Below, one piece after another: positions 50,027-57,243 of a DNA stretch of 64,000 nt (its first letter is position 1; each line of letters begins with the position of its first letter). This stretch comes from Paenibacillus_E sp964253085 (GTDB lineage: Bacteria; Bacillota; Bacilli; Paenibacillales; NBRC-103111). The position numbers were made by a program, and so were the translations under genes. Below the pieces are notes generated by a model. The model had not been told where the DNA came from. It did no database searches and worked only from the letters and a program-made list of their open reading frames with translations. The DNA is taken from the NCBI RefSeq assembly GCF_964253085.1, contig NZ_CAXUQH020000001.1, positions 868,001 through 932,000 on the forward strand. The letters are read 5' to 3'.

Positions 50027-50653
50027 ATGGAGAAATTAGATTTAGCCAAAGCCTATAAACCTTATTACACAGCTCCAACGAAGCCTGAGCTCGTTGTTTT
50101 TGAACCTATTTCCTATGTTACTATCGTAGGGAAAGGGGACCCCAATGGTGCCGCCTTCGCTAACGCTACAGAAGCGCTGTATACGGTCGCCTACGGTGTT
50201 AAGGGACATTACAAGAAGCTGGAGAAAGACTTCACAGTAGCGAAGCTAGAAGGGCAATGGTGGGTAGATGGGGATCCCCGAACTGCCTTGGAGGTATCGA
50301 GGGAAGAATGGCACTGGAAGTTATTGATTCGTATGCCAACGTATGTGTCGGCTGAGATCGTAGAAGAAGCGCGCTCAGCAGCAATGGCCAAGAAAAAAGA
50401 GCTTAAGGTTATTGCGGATGTTGGGTATGAAACTTTGCATGAGGGACTCTGTGTCCAGATGCTGCATGTGGGACCGTATGCGACAGAACCGGAAACACTG
50501 GCACAGATGGAGCATTTCATATCGCAAGAGCAGCTCAGTTACCGTGGACTTCATCACGAAATTTACTTATCAGACCCGAGGAAGATTGATCCTGCCAAAA
50601 TGAAAACGATATTGCGATATCCAGTTCAAGCGATAGAAGTGGTGAAGGGGTGA
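50027..50653 (+). CDS. GyrI-like small-molecule-binding domain protein
   Basis: The 208-residue cytosolic protein resembles the AraC-effector-binding/GyrI-like family, with VGKGDPNGAAFANATEALYTVAYG near residues 35-58 and the C-terminal HHEIYLSDPRK and LRYPVQ segments characteristic of the fold. Members bind small hydrophobic or cationic molecules; function unknown. GAAGGG precedes the ATG. Confidence 0.85.
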   Translation: MEKLDLAKAYKPYYTAPTKPELVVFEPISYVTIVGKGDPNGAAFANATEALYTVAYGVKGHYKKLEKDFTVAKLEGQWWVDGDPRTALEVSREEWHWKLLIRMPTYVSAEIVEEARSAAMAKKKELKVIADVGYETLHEGLCVQMLHVGPYATEPETLAQMEHFISQEQLSYRGLHHEIYLSDPRKIDPAKMKTILRYPVQAIEVVKG

Positions 50654-50704
50654 TTTTTGCTGTAAAATAGAAGATAATGTCGAGAACGGTGGGAGTGAGT
50701 GCAG

Positions 50705-51154
50705 ATGCGTAAAATAGCTGCAATTGGACAAGCTGTGGTTGTCCTCGTGATCTTGTTAGGTTTGCTGTATCCGGCACCTTCCGCCCACGCTTCTTGGTTC
50801 GATCGGATCAAAGATATTTATCAATTGCCAAGCAATGTGGAGCAGATCCAGAAGGATTATGAGGATACGAAGCAGCAATTGGAAGAACAGAAGGACAAGT
50901 TATCTGAGGCCGTCAGACAGTCACAAGAAATCGAGGATCGTCTCCTCAGTCAAAACGAGGCACTTAAGAAGGACAACGAGCAGTTACAAGAACGCTTGAA
51001 GGCCATGGAACAAGTTGCGTTAGACAAAGATAAACGTAATCGTAAAATCATCTACATGATCATTACGGCTGCGGCATTAGTAGTAGGCTATTTCTTGCTT
51101 GGACGCGTGTTTCGTTTCTTCGTATGGCAGAGAAGGAAGCGTGGGATGCGCTAA
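50705..51154 (+). CDS. Membrane-anchored coiled-coil protein, function unknown
   Basis: The 149-residue product has a signal or anchor helix (4-28), a long heptad coiled coil (about 45-115, with QKDYEDTKQQLEEQKDK), a second helix (about 120-140) and a basic tail (RRKRGMR). It probably bridges membrane and an outer or inner surface; topology unclear. GGTGGGA precedes the ATG. The AIM24-like gene starts just after it, suggesting partners. Confidence 0.7.
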   Translation: MRKIAAIGQAVVVLVILLGLLYPAPSAHASWFDRIKDIYQLPSNVEQIQKDYEDTKQQLEEQKDKLSEAVRQSQEIEDRLLSQNEALKKDNEQLQERLKAMEQVALDKDKRNRKIIYMIITAAALVVGYFLLGRVFRFFVWQRRKRGMR

Positions 51155-51180
51155 CAGGATTGGCGAGGAGGTTGTGTGGT

Positions 51181-51879
51181 TTGGAGATCATCTATGAAAA
51201 TGCAAGCTCACAAGCCAGGATGGCTACGCTGCAGCTTCTAAAGGGAGAGGCTGTGCATGTGCTGCATCCCAACCAAATTGTTGCGTTTCAGGGAAGGCCT
51301 GAGCAGCGTGAAGACGCATTGATGAAGCTTCCTAGTATGTATAGGAAGAAGCGGTTGATCCAATCACGCATACTCGGTCCTGGGCGTGTGTTAATGGGGT
51401 TGCCAGAAGCGTATAGTTTGGCTGTCGTGCCGTTGGAAGCCGAGGCCGATCTATTGTATGAATTTCGTCATGTGCTGTTTTATACGGAAGGTGTGACGTT
51501 TACAACGCATCTACAGAGTGTGAAGAACACGTTGATCACGCAAGATTTAGTTAAAATGCAGTTTCACGGCCCCGGCAATCTAGGTTTGCTAACAGCTGGC
51601 CCTATACATCACATGGCCCTGGATGCTGTGGAGCCTCTGTATGTTGATGTCAGTTGTCTTGTTGCCTATCCGCGGCAGGCTAAGCTGCGCCTCTGTGTAT
51701 ACGGCAACACACTGGCAAGCCAGCATATGAATTATCACTGGGAGATTACAGGGCATGGTCACGTACTCATGCAGCCATGTAAGCCTGATCCCAAATTGGA
51801 TGAGCATTTGAAATCAGATAGCATACTGCGCCGTATAGCAAGGGAAGTTCTTCCATTTGGCGGAGTTTTCATCAAATAA
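51181..51879 (+). CDS. AIM24 family protein
   Basis: The 232-residue product is mostly beta and contains the AIM24 (DUF124-like) core, including FHGPGNLGLLTAGP near 137-150 and VDVSCLVAYP. An ATG at 51124 overlaps the upstream gene and lacks a binding site, whereas GAGGAGG at 51165-51171 favours TTG 51181. In yeast AIM24 acts at the inner mitochondrial membrane; bacterial role unknown. It lies beside a coiled-coil membrane protein gene. Confidence 0.78.
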   Translation: MEIIYENASSQARMATLQLLKGEAVHVLHPNQIVAFQGRPEQREDALMKLPSMYRKKRLIQSRILGPGRVLMGLPEAYSLAVVPLEAEADLLYEFRHVLFYTEGVTFTTHLQSVKNTLITQDLVKMQFHGPGNLGLLTAGPIHHMALDAVEPLYVDVSCLVAYPRQAKLRLCVYGNTLASQHMNYHWEITGHGHVLMQPCKPDPKLDEHLKSDSILRRIAREVLPFGGVFIK

Positions 51880-51899
51880 TAAAAAATATATAAAAATAG

Positions 51900-51928
51900 T
51901 TGCATTTGTTCTAAATACCTGATATATT
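51900..51928 (+). promoter_or_regulatory. Promoter of the second tRNA cluster
   Basis: TTGCAT (51900-51905), 17-base spacer ending TGA, TATATT (51923-51928). It resembles the rrn P2 promoter. Confidence 0.75.
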
Positions 51929-51981
51929 ATTTCTTGTCGCCTCTGAGAAACACATGCAGAGCGAATGAGAATTTACACCAT

Positions 51982-52056
51982 GCGGAAGTGGCTCAGCGGT
52001 AGAGCATCGCCTTGCCAAGGCGAGGGTCGCGGGTTCGATCCCCGTCTTCCGCTCCA
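51982..52056 (+). tRNA. tRNA-Gly (GCC)
   Basis: Acceptor GCGGAAG/CTTCCGC; anticodon loop TTGCCAA; CCA encoded. Confidence 0.95.
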
Positions 52057-52062
52057 ATATTT

Positions 52063-52139
52063 GCGCCCTTAGCTCAGCTGGATAGAGTATTTGACTACGA
52101 ATCAAAAGGTCGGGAGTTCGAATCTCTCAGGGCGCGCCA
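52063..52139 (+). tRNA. tRNA-Arg (ACG)
   Basis: Acceptor GCGCCCT/AGGGCGC; anticodon loop CTACGAA; CCA encoded. Confidence 0.95.
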
Positions 52140-52159
52140 TTTACACTTTATCTTCACTA

Positions 52160-52236
52160 CGGGACGTAGCTCAGCTTGGTAGAGCACCTGCTTTGGGAGC
52201 AGGGGGTCGCATGTTCAAATCGTGTCGTCCCGACCA
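52160..52236 (+). tRNA. tRNA-Pro (TGG)
   Basis: Acceptor CGGGACG/CGTCCCG; anticodon loop TTTGGGA; CCA encoded. Confidence 0.95.
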
Positions 52237-52254
52237 TTTTAGAATTTTTTATAT

Positions 52255-52325
52255 GCGGGCGTAGTTTAATGGTAGAACTTCAGCCTTCCAAGCTGATCGC
52301 GCGGGTTCGATTCCCGCCGCCCGCT
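52255..52325 (+). tRNA. tRNA-Gly (TCC), CCA not encoded
   Basis: Acceptor GCGGGCG/CGCCCGC; anticodon loop CTTCCAA. The discriminator T is followed by TACAA, so CCA must be added after transcription. Its last 16 bases are duplicated at 52500. Confidence 0.94.
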
Positions 52326-52361
52326 TACAATTAAAAGGACCGCCTTCGGGTGGTCTTTTTT
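52310..52361 (+). repeat. 52-bp exact direct repeat, copy 1 (tRNA-Gly 3' end plus terminator)
   Basis: The block starts in the T-arm of tRNA-Gly and includes the terminator stem AAAGGACCGCC/GGTGGTCTTTT. An identical block occurs 190 bases downstream. The 52326-52743 stretch contains the two copies and no convincing gene. Confidence 0.9.
52334..52361 (+). terminator. Terminator of the second tRNA cluster
   Basis: AAAGGACC-GCC and GGTGGTCTTT pair around CTTCG, followed by T6. Confidence 0.88.
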
Positions 52362-52499
52362 CATTGTATTAGGCAGGGATGAGAGCCCGTAGAGGTTCGA
52401 CCGTCCGTGAACACTTCGTTGAATAGGCTGAGTAGGACGAGCGTCCAAATATACCACTAGTTGCTTCCGTAGGAAGCCTTATAAATCCGAATTTGGAGT

Positions 52500-52551
52500 A
52501 TTCCCGCCGCCCGCTTACAATTAAAAGGACCGCCTTCGGGTGGTCTTTTTT
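52500..52551 (+). repeat. 52-bp exact direct repeat, copy 2
   Basis: Identical to 52310-52361. Both copies are followed about 30 bases later by a second shared block, AGG.TTCGACCGTCCGT. It looks like an attachment-site-like duplication or remnant of an element that used the tRNA end. Confidence 0.88.
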
Positions 52552-52743
52552 ATATTTACAATACATGTGGAAGAGGCCCATGAGGGTTCGACCGTCCGTT
52601 CGCAGATCTGAGAACATGGAAACATAGGAGATAGAAATAAACCCTACTTCTGCTGAATTGGGGTTATTTTTTCATATTTTCCAATAGTCATACAGATGTA
52701 TCTAGGTTAAAATGGGAAAAACATGCAAAGGGGACTTACCGAA

Positions 52744-53691
52744 ATGAACGCTATTGAAAATCGTATTCATGGGTTACACCAGTATCATTCGGAGTTAACG
52801 GCGACTGCTGATCTGGCTTCATTCTGGGAGCGCGCCTACGCTGAAGCAACACAAGCTGCGTCCTATACAAGGGAGCCGGTGGCATCACCTTTTGTACAAG
52901 CGGAAGTGAATAAGATCGTCTTGCAGGGTGCTGCGGAAACACCGATCCATGCTTGGTTGTTACTGCCTAATGCAGAGAGCAAGTCTAAGAAGGTACCTTG
53001 TATTGTTACGTTCCCAGGCTATACTGGCTCCAAGGGGAGACCCGAGGATCATGCAGCCTGGTTGCTTATGGGGTATGCGGTACTTGCTGTTGATGTACGC
53101 GGGCAAGGCGGCGATAGCGGCAACCTGCTGCCACAGGAGACCGGCATGACGAGGGGATGGATTACACAGGGTATTCTCGATGCTGAGACGAGCTATTACC
53201 GAGCGGTTGCGATCGATTCCTTGCGTGCAGTGCAATGTGCGTTAGAGCAGCCAGAAATCGACAGTGAGCGAGTATTCGTATATGGCGGAAGCCAAGGCGG
53301 AGGACTTGCCCTACTCGTGACCGCGCTTGAGAAGCGCATTCGAGCAACAATTGCCCATGTGCCGAACCTATGTCACATGGATCTAGGCCTGTTGCAATCC
53401 GTTAGCTCACTAAGTGAGGCAGCGGAATTCGTTACTCGTTTCCCAGAGTATCTGCCTGATGTACTGCGGACAGTTTCTTATTTTGATATCATGAATCTAG
53501 GTGATCGTATTCAGCAGCCTGTTCACGTTACGGTAGGGTTGAAAGATACGTGTTGCTTACCAGAGGCGATTTTCGCTGCGTATAACCGAATCGAATCTGC
53601 ACACAAATCCATTGAAGTGTACCCCTTCATGGGGCATGCGACACCTCCTGGATCCCATGCAGCAGCACATGCTTTTTTCTCAAAATGGTAG
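52744..53691 (+). CDS. CE7-like esterase (acetyl xylan esterase / cephalosporin-C deacetylase type)
   Basis: The 315-residue alpha/beta hydrolase has the CE7 marks RGQGG (near 117), GGSQGG (nucleophile Ser near 187) and an Asp in GLKDTCC. The usual histidine motif HE reads HAT here (GHATPPG). It has no signal peptide. CE7 enzymes remove acetyl groups from xylo-oligosaccharides or related molecules. ATG 52744 follows AAAGGGG; an upstream ATG at 52723 lacks a good site. Confidence 0.83.
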   Translation: MNAIENRIHGLHQYHSELTATADLASFWERAYAEATQAASYTREPVASPFVQAEVNKIVLQGAAETPIHAWLLLPNAESKSKKVPCIVTFPGYTGSKGRPEDHAAWLLMGYAVLAVDVRGQGGDSGNLLPQETGMTRGWITQGILDAETSYYRAVAIDSLRAVQCALEQPEIDSERVFVYGGSQGGGLALLVTALEKRIRATIAHVPNLCHMDLGLLQSVSSLSEAAEFVTRFPEYLPDVLRTVSYFDIMNLGDRIQQPVHVTVGLKDTCCLPEAIFAAYNRIESAHKSIEVYPFMGHATPPGSHAAAHAFFSKW

Positions 53692-53755
53692 GGACTGAAG
53701 TAAGAAGCTTCCCGGTTGGATAACCTATTGCTAACTTGAAGGGAGGTGCTGACAG

Positions 53756-54277
53756 ATGGAAAAAGAAGATTCATTTGAAGATGTATTTGAGCTGATGGAA
53801 ACGGCTTTTCCTGTAACGGAAATAAGGACGTATGAAGGTCAGCGGGCGCTGTTATCTCATCCCAATTATAGAATCGATGTCGAGAGAGATGTTCATGGGC
53901 AATTGCTTGGTTTTTTGGCAAGTTGGAATTTTAGCACGTTTCGATTTGTGGAGCATATCGCCGTCAACGCTGCCATAAGAGGTGGCGGGATTGGTAAAAA
54001 GATGCTGACAACGTATATGAGCAGTGCTACTACACCTATCGTACTTGAAGTCGAGCCTCCGAATACCTCAGATGCTACGCGGAGAATTGAATTCTATAAG
54101 CGCTGCGATTTCCATTTGAACCTATTTCCTTATGCGCAGCCTCCACTTAGAGAAGGGCAACTGAAATTGCCTCTCAACATCATGAGTTATCCAGGTCCAT
54201 TGACGGAAAGTGAGTTTAATTCCTGTAAGCATATATTGTTTACCGAGGTGTATAAGCAGCCTGTAAGCTTGGTGTGA
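53756..54277 (+). CDS. GNAT family N-acetyltransferase
   Basis: The 173-residue protein has a GNAT core: FLASWNFSTFRFVEHIAVNAAIRGGGIGKKMLTTY carries the acetyl-CoA loop (IRGGGIGKK, about residues 76-84), then VLEVEPP and RRIEFYKRCDF. Substrate unknown. AAGGGAGG precedes the ATG. Confidence 0.88.
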   Translation: MEKEDSFEDVFELMETAFPVTEIRTYEGQRALLSHPNYRIDVERDVHGQLLGFLASWNFSTFRFVEHIAVNAAIRGGGIGKKMLTTYMSSATTPIVLEVEPPNTSDATRRIEFYKRCDFHLNLFPYAQPPLREGQLKLPLNIMSYPGPLTESEFNSCKHILFTEVYKQPVSLV

Positions 54278-54407
54278 AGCGATTGTGGAAGAGACAGCTA
54301 CTCTGTATAGAGTGGCTGTTTTTGTGCGGTTTTACATAAAAGGAAACACTTACCTATGCGCAAAAGTTGTCAGCCTAAAACGAACTATGCTAGTCTAATA
54401 TAGACAA

Positions 54408-54550
54408 AAAATGCCGAATCTCGGAGCATCGAAAGCTCTGGTACGGGGGACTTCTTTACTTGGGGTGAATGAGTGCTCAGTTAGTCTTAGGCTAATGGGG
54501 CGCACTAGGGAAAACCTCTTCCCGAACCCGTCAACTAACCTCGGAGGCTT
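54408..54550 (+). promoter_or_regulatory. c-di-AMP riboswitch (ydaO/yuaA type)
   Basis: The leader contains ATGCCGAATC, GGTACGGGGGA, GGGGTGAAT, GGGCGCACTAGGG and CCCGAACCCGTCA..TAACCTCGGAGGC in the order typical of the ydaO motif. It ends 17 bases before the TTG start of a wall-hydrolase gene, a classic target. It probably switches off expression when c-di-AMP is high. I did not fold it. Confidence 0.93.
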
Positions 54551-54567
54551 CAAGGAGGCAAAACGTT

Positions 54568-55455
54568 TTGAAACTTTTTACCAAAAGCTTTATTTGTTCA
54601 TGCGCTCTTCTAAGCGCAGCCATTTCCCTGTACGCCGCTCCATCCACGTATGCAGCTGCCCCAGACACCTCTTCGGTAAAGGTTCAGGTCAATGATGAAT
54701 TGGTGCAGTTCCCGGAAGTACAGCCGTTTATTGATACGGAAGGTACACTTCAGGTGCCACTACGTGTGTTGTCGGAGAAATTAGGTTATCAAGTGGGATG
54801 GGCGAAGGAAGGCGATGAAGTCGTCGTCACGCTTATGAACAAGGAACAGGCGATTCAACTCACAACGGACGAAGAGAAAGCGATCGTGAACAGTAAGTTA
54901 GTTGAATTAGAGAGCAGTCCAACTTTGGTTAAGGGAAGTACTTATGTCCCACTACGCTTTGTTACAGAGACGTTTGGATCTGCGATTGCGTGGAACGATG
55001 CGAATAAAATCGCCATCGTGGAAGAGGACGGTAAGTCCCACAAGCCGGCTTGGATAGCACCGCCGCAAGCAGCCCCAGCAGCGAAGGTCGTTCAGCCATC
55101 CGTTTCAGCTCAAATTATTCAAGCTGCAACGACTTTTAAAGGAACGCCTTACCGATGGGGAGGAACAACGCCTAAGGGCTTCGATTGCTCTGGATTCGTT
55201 CGTTATTTATACGAGGCCAAAGGCATCGAGCTGCCACGCACCTCTGTGCAAATGTACGATCAAGCAGGGGCGAGAGTGACGGATTTGAAAGCGGGAGACC
55301 TTGTCTTCTTTGCTTCCGGTATCGTCAATCATGTGGGCATTTACATTGGAAATAATCAATTCATTTCCTCGACAACGTCCGTTGGTGTAACGGTTGATAG
55401 TCTAGATAGCTCCTATTGGGGCTCAAGATATGTAGGTGCCAAACGCGTGCTATAA
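54568..55455 (+). CDS. Secreted NlpC/P60 peptidoglycan hydrolase with copper-amine-oxidase N-domains
   Basis: The 295-residue protein has a signal peptide (1-30), two copper-amine-oxidase N-terminal-like repeats (about 35-150, with LQVPLRVLSEKLGY and YVPLRFVTETFGS), a Pro/Ala linker, then an NlpC/P60 domain (about 180-290) with catalytic Cys in GFDCSGF, His in NHVGIYIG and the third polar residue later. It cleaves wall peptide stems. The start is TTG behind AAGGAGG, controlled by the c-di-AMP riboswitch. Confidence 0.93.
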   Translation: MKLFTKSFICSCALLSAAISLYAAPSTYAAAPDTSSVKVQVNDELVQFPEVQPFIDTEGTLQVPLRVLSEKLGYQVGWAKEGDEVVVTLMNKEQAIQLTTDEEKAIVNSKLVELESSPTLVKGSTYVPLRFVTETFGSAIAWNDANKIAIVEEDGKSHKPAWIAPPQAAPAAKVVQPSVSAQIIQAATTFKGTPYRWGGTTPKGFDCSGFVRYLYEAKGIELPRTSVQMYDQAGARVTDLKAGDLVFFASGIVNHVGIYIGNNQFISSTTSVGVTVDSLDSSYWGSRYVGAKRVL

Positions 55456-55489
55456 GGTAGTTGCGAAATCAAGTATAAGCAAGCTATGT

Positions 55490-55551
55490 AAGAGCGTATG
55501 TTCGCTATGTCTTTCTACTTTGAAAGCAAAGCGGCAGATGCTCTTTTTTTT
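55490..55551 (+). terminator. Terminator after the NlpC/P60 gene
   Basis: AAGAGCGTATGTTCGCT pairs imperfectly with AGCGGCAGATGCTCTT, followed by a long T run. Confidence 0.8.
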
Positions 55552-55640
55552 ACGCGTATTTGTGCGATTTTTATCGAATTTTTGAGAATTATAGCCTATA
55601 ATGGAACAATGGTTGGAAGAAAGTAGGTGACGCGTACGGC

Positions 55641-56300
55641 ATGCAAGTCAGTGTCTGGAAAAGCTGGTTTCATAAAATTAAATGGTCGGGTCGAACAGAT
55701 CGCATGTATAACGTGGAAACGGGTCCTGCCATACCGGAAGACATTCGGGTCGTGATTAAGCAATTTTTTCATACGTATAACCATTTCAAAGGGGCTAGGC
55801 AATTCCAAACGGATACGTTTATTAAAGAAGTATTTTACGCGACGAAGCAAGATCCGAGGGATCACCGCTCCATAGATGAGATGGAAACTTATATTCAGAG
55901 TAAGAATGTTAATCGATTACGACTGAAATCCTATGTGATTGATGAGTATTTACGTGTTGGTGAGAAGGTGTGTATGATCGGTGTGACACGGGAGTTTAGC
56001 AATGCACATCGCAATCGTGTGCTTTATTTTATCATACAGGAAGAAGGCACTTGGCGGTTTCATCATATCGTGAGATCACATCATGGCAAAATTCTTGAGA
56101 AATTTCAGGTGAAGGAACAGGTTGGATTTGTGGTTGGGGATGATAAGGTAGCGCTACTCTTTCTAACTCATGCAGATTCGGCGGATGCTTCCACCTATAT
56201 GTTGGGGGATTATGTTCACTCGGAAGGCTATTTGGAAGTGGAGCAAGAGATTAGCGGTCAGCTCTATTATCGCATTGTTCGGATGAATCGCGTACATTAA
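55641..56300 (+). CDS. Hypothetical 219-residue protein
   Basis: I do not recognise a family. The product is soluble, basic in the first half, and has alternating helix and beta segments (IRVVIKQFFHTYNHF, YVIDEYLRVGEKVCMIGVTREF, RVLYFIIQEEGTWRFHHIVR). No signal or membrane segment is obvious. The binding site is weak (AGGTGA), 14 bases before the ATG. It is followed by a MITE-like element. Confidence 0.72.
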   Translation: MQVSVWKSWFHKIKWSGRTDRMYNVETGPAIPEDIRVVIKQFFHTYNHFKGARQFQTDTFIKEVFYATKQDPRDHRSIDEMETYIQSKNVNRLRLKSYVIDEYLRVGEKVCMIGVTREFSNAHRNRVLYFIIQEEGTWRFHHIVRSHHGKILEKFQVKEQVGFVVGDDKVALLFLTHADSADASTYMLGDYVHSEGYLEVEQEISGQLYYRIVRMNRVH

Positions 56301-56318
56301 GAAGGTTGAATAGCCAGA

Positions 56319-56518
56319 TCTATAAGCGGCATGTTCAAAAAATCCGGTTTTAAGCACCGAGGAGATTGAAAGAAGATAGGAAATGAGGAGCGGAGTGTAG
56401 TGTAAGCTACGTGAGCACCGGAAGTTCCGGCTGAATTCAATATTCGATGTCGAATACGCTTCATGAACTACTTCGTGATCAAAAGTGGAATTTGTGAACA
56501 ACCTCTATAAGCGGCATG
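56319..56518. mobile_element. MITE-like element with terminal inverted repeats and flanking direct repeats
   Basis: A 15-bp direct repeat (TCTATAAGCGGCATG) is at 56319-56333 and 56504-56518. Between them, GTTCAAAAAATCCGGTTTT at 56333 and its mirror at 56481-56499 match 15 of 19 bases as inverted repeats. The interior (about 167 bp) has several small stems (GTAG..CTAC, TATTCG..CGAATA, TCATGAA..TTCGTGA) and no coding frame. I believe similar sequences recur in related genomes, but this was not checked. Confidence 0.55.
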
Positions 56519-56667
56519 AATAGGCTTTGCTCGGTCGTCGAGTAACGCTTATTTGGTGTGCGCGAAGACAGAGTGTGCAAGTGGACACAGCCCACCTCCA
56601 TATGAAAGAATGGAACTATCATGCGTCAGGTGAAGGTTAGGTCTACATGCCTGAAAGGGAGGCAAAG

Positions 56668-57201
56668 ATGGAGAAAGAACCGATGGAGCTGCAAGAGCAG
56701 TTTTGGAAAAAAGTAGATGGCGAGCAGTTAGGGCAGGTTCTACAAAAGATTGCACTGAGCGAGGGGCTGGAGCCTAGTCGGCTTGCTTTTGTGTGTATAG
56801 GGACAGATCGCTCTACAGGCGATTCACTAGGTCCGCTAGTGGGAAGTAAGCTTGCAGAGCTAGGCTATCCACACGTCATTGGCACGCTTGCAGCACCGTG
56901 TGATGCCACTAACTTGGCCATGCGTTTGGAGGAAATTCCACCGAATGTTGTCGTTATTGCGATAGATGCTTGTTTGGGACGGAAATTGAGTGTGGGTTTA
57001 TACCAATTGTCGAACCAACCACTGGCTCCAGGAAAATCAGTAGGTAAAGATTTACCTCCTATTGGTGATTACACGATTGCGGCGATCGTGAATGTGGATG
57101 GACCTAGACAGTACAATGTACTACAAACGACTTCGTTATATCATGTGATTCGGATGGCAGAAGAAGTAACCCGTGCAATTGTTTATGCAATTCCTTTGTA
57201 G
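56668..57201 (+). CDS. YyaC family spore protease-like protein
   Basis: The 177-residue product matches the YyaC/GPR-related family of spore-forming Firmicutes: FVCIGTDRSTGDSLGPLVGSKL near 40-60 (with the conserved D and T), VIAIDACLG near 103 and a GDYTIAAIVNV segment. It probably takes part in proteolysis during sporulation or germination; exact target unknown. GGGAGG precedes ATG 56668, so the extension to 56647 is not used. Confidence 0.88.
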   Translation: MEKEPMELQEQFWKKVDGEQLGQVLQKIALSEGLEPSRLAFVCIGTDRSTGDSLGPLVGSKLAELGYPHVIGTLAAPCDATNLAMRLEEIPPNVVVIAIDACLGRKLSVGLYQLSNQPLAPGKSVGKDLPPIGDYTIAAIVNVDGPRQYNVLQTTSLYHVIRMAEEVTRAIVYAIPL

Positions 57202-57243
57202 CTGAGGGGCAGCAAAGAGGAGAAAGATCGGAGTGATTGGTGA

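Noticed and set aside
52266..52617. Two minus-strand frames sharing the KKDHPKAVLLIVSGRRE segment
   Set aside because: They are antisense to the tRNA-Gly terminator and its duplicate; the similarity comes from the repeated DNA.
54411..54695. 94-residue frame over the riboswitch
   Set aside because: It lies over the conserved c-di-AMP riboswitch and enters the next gene out of frame.
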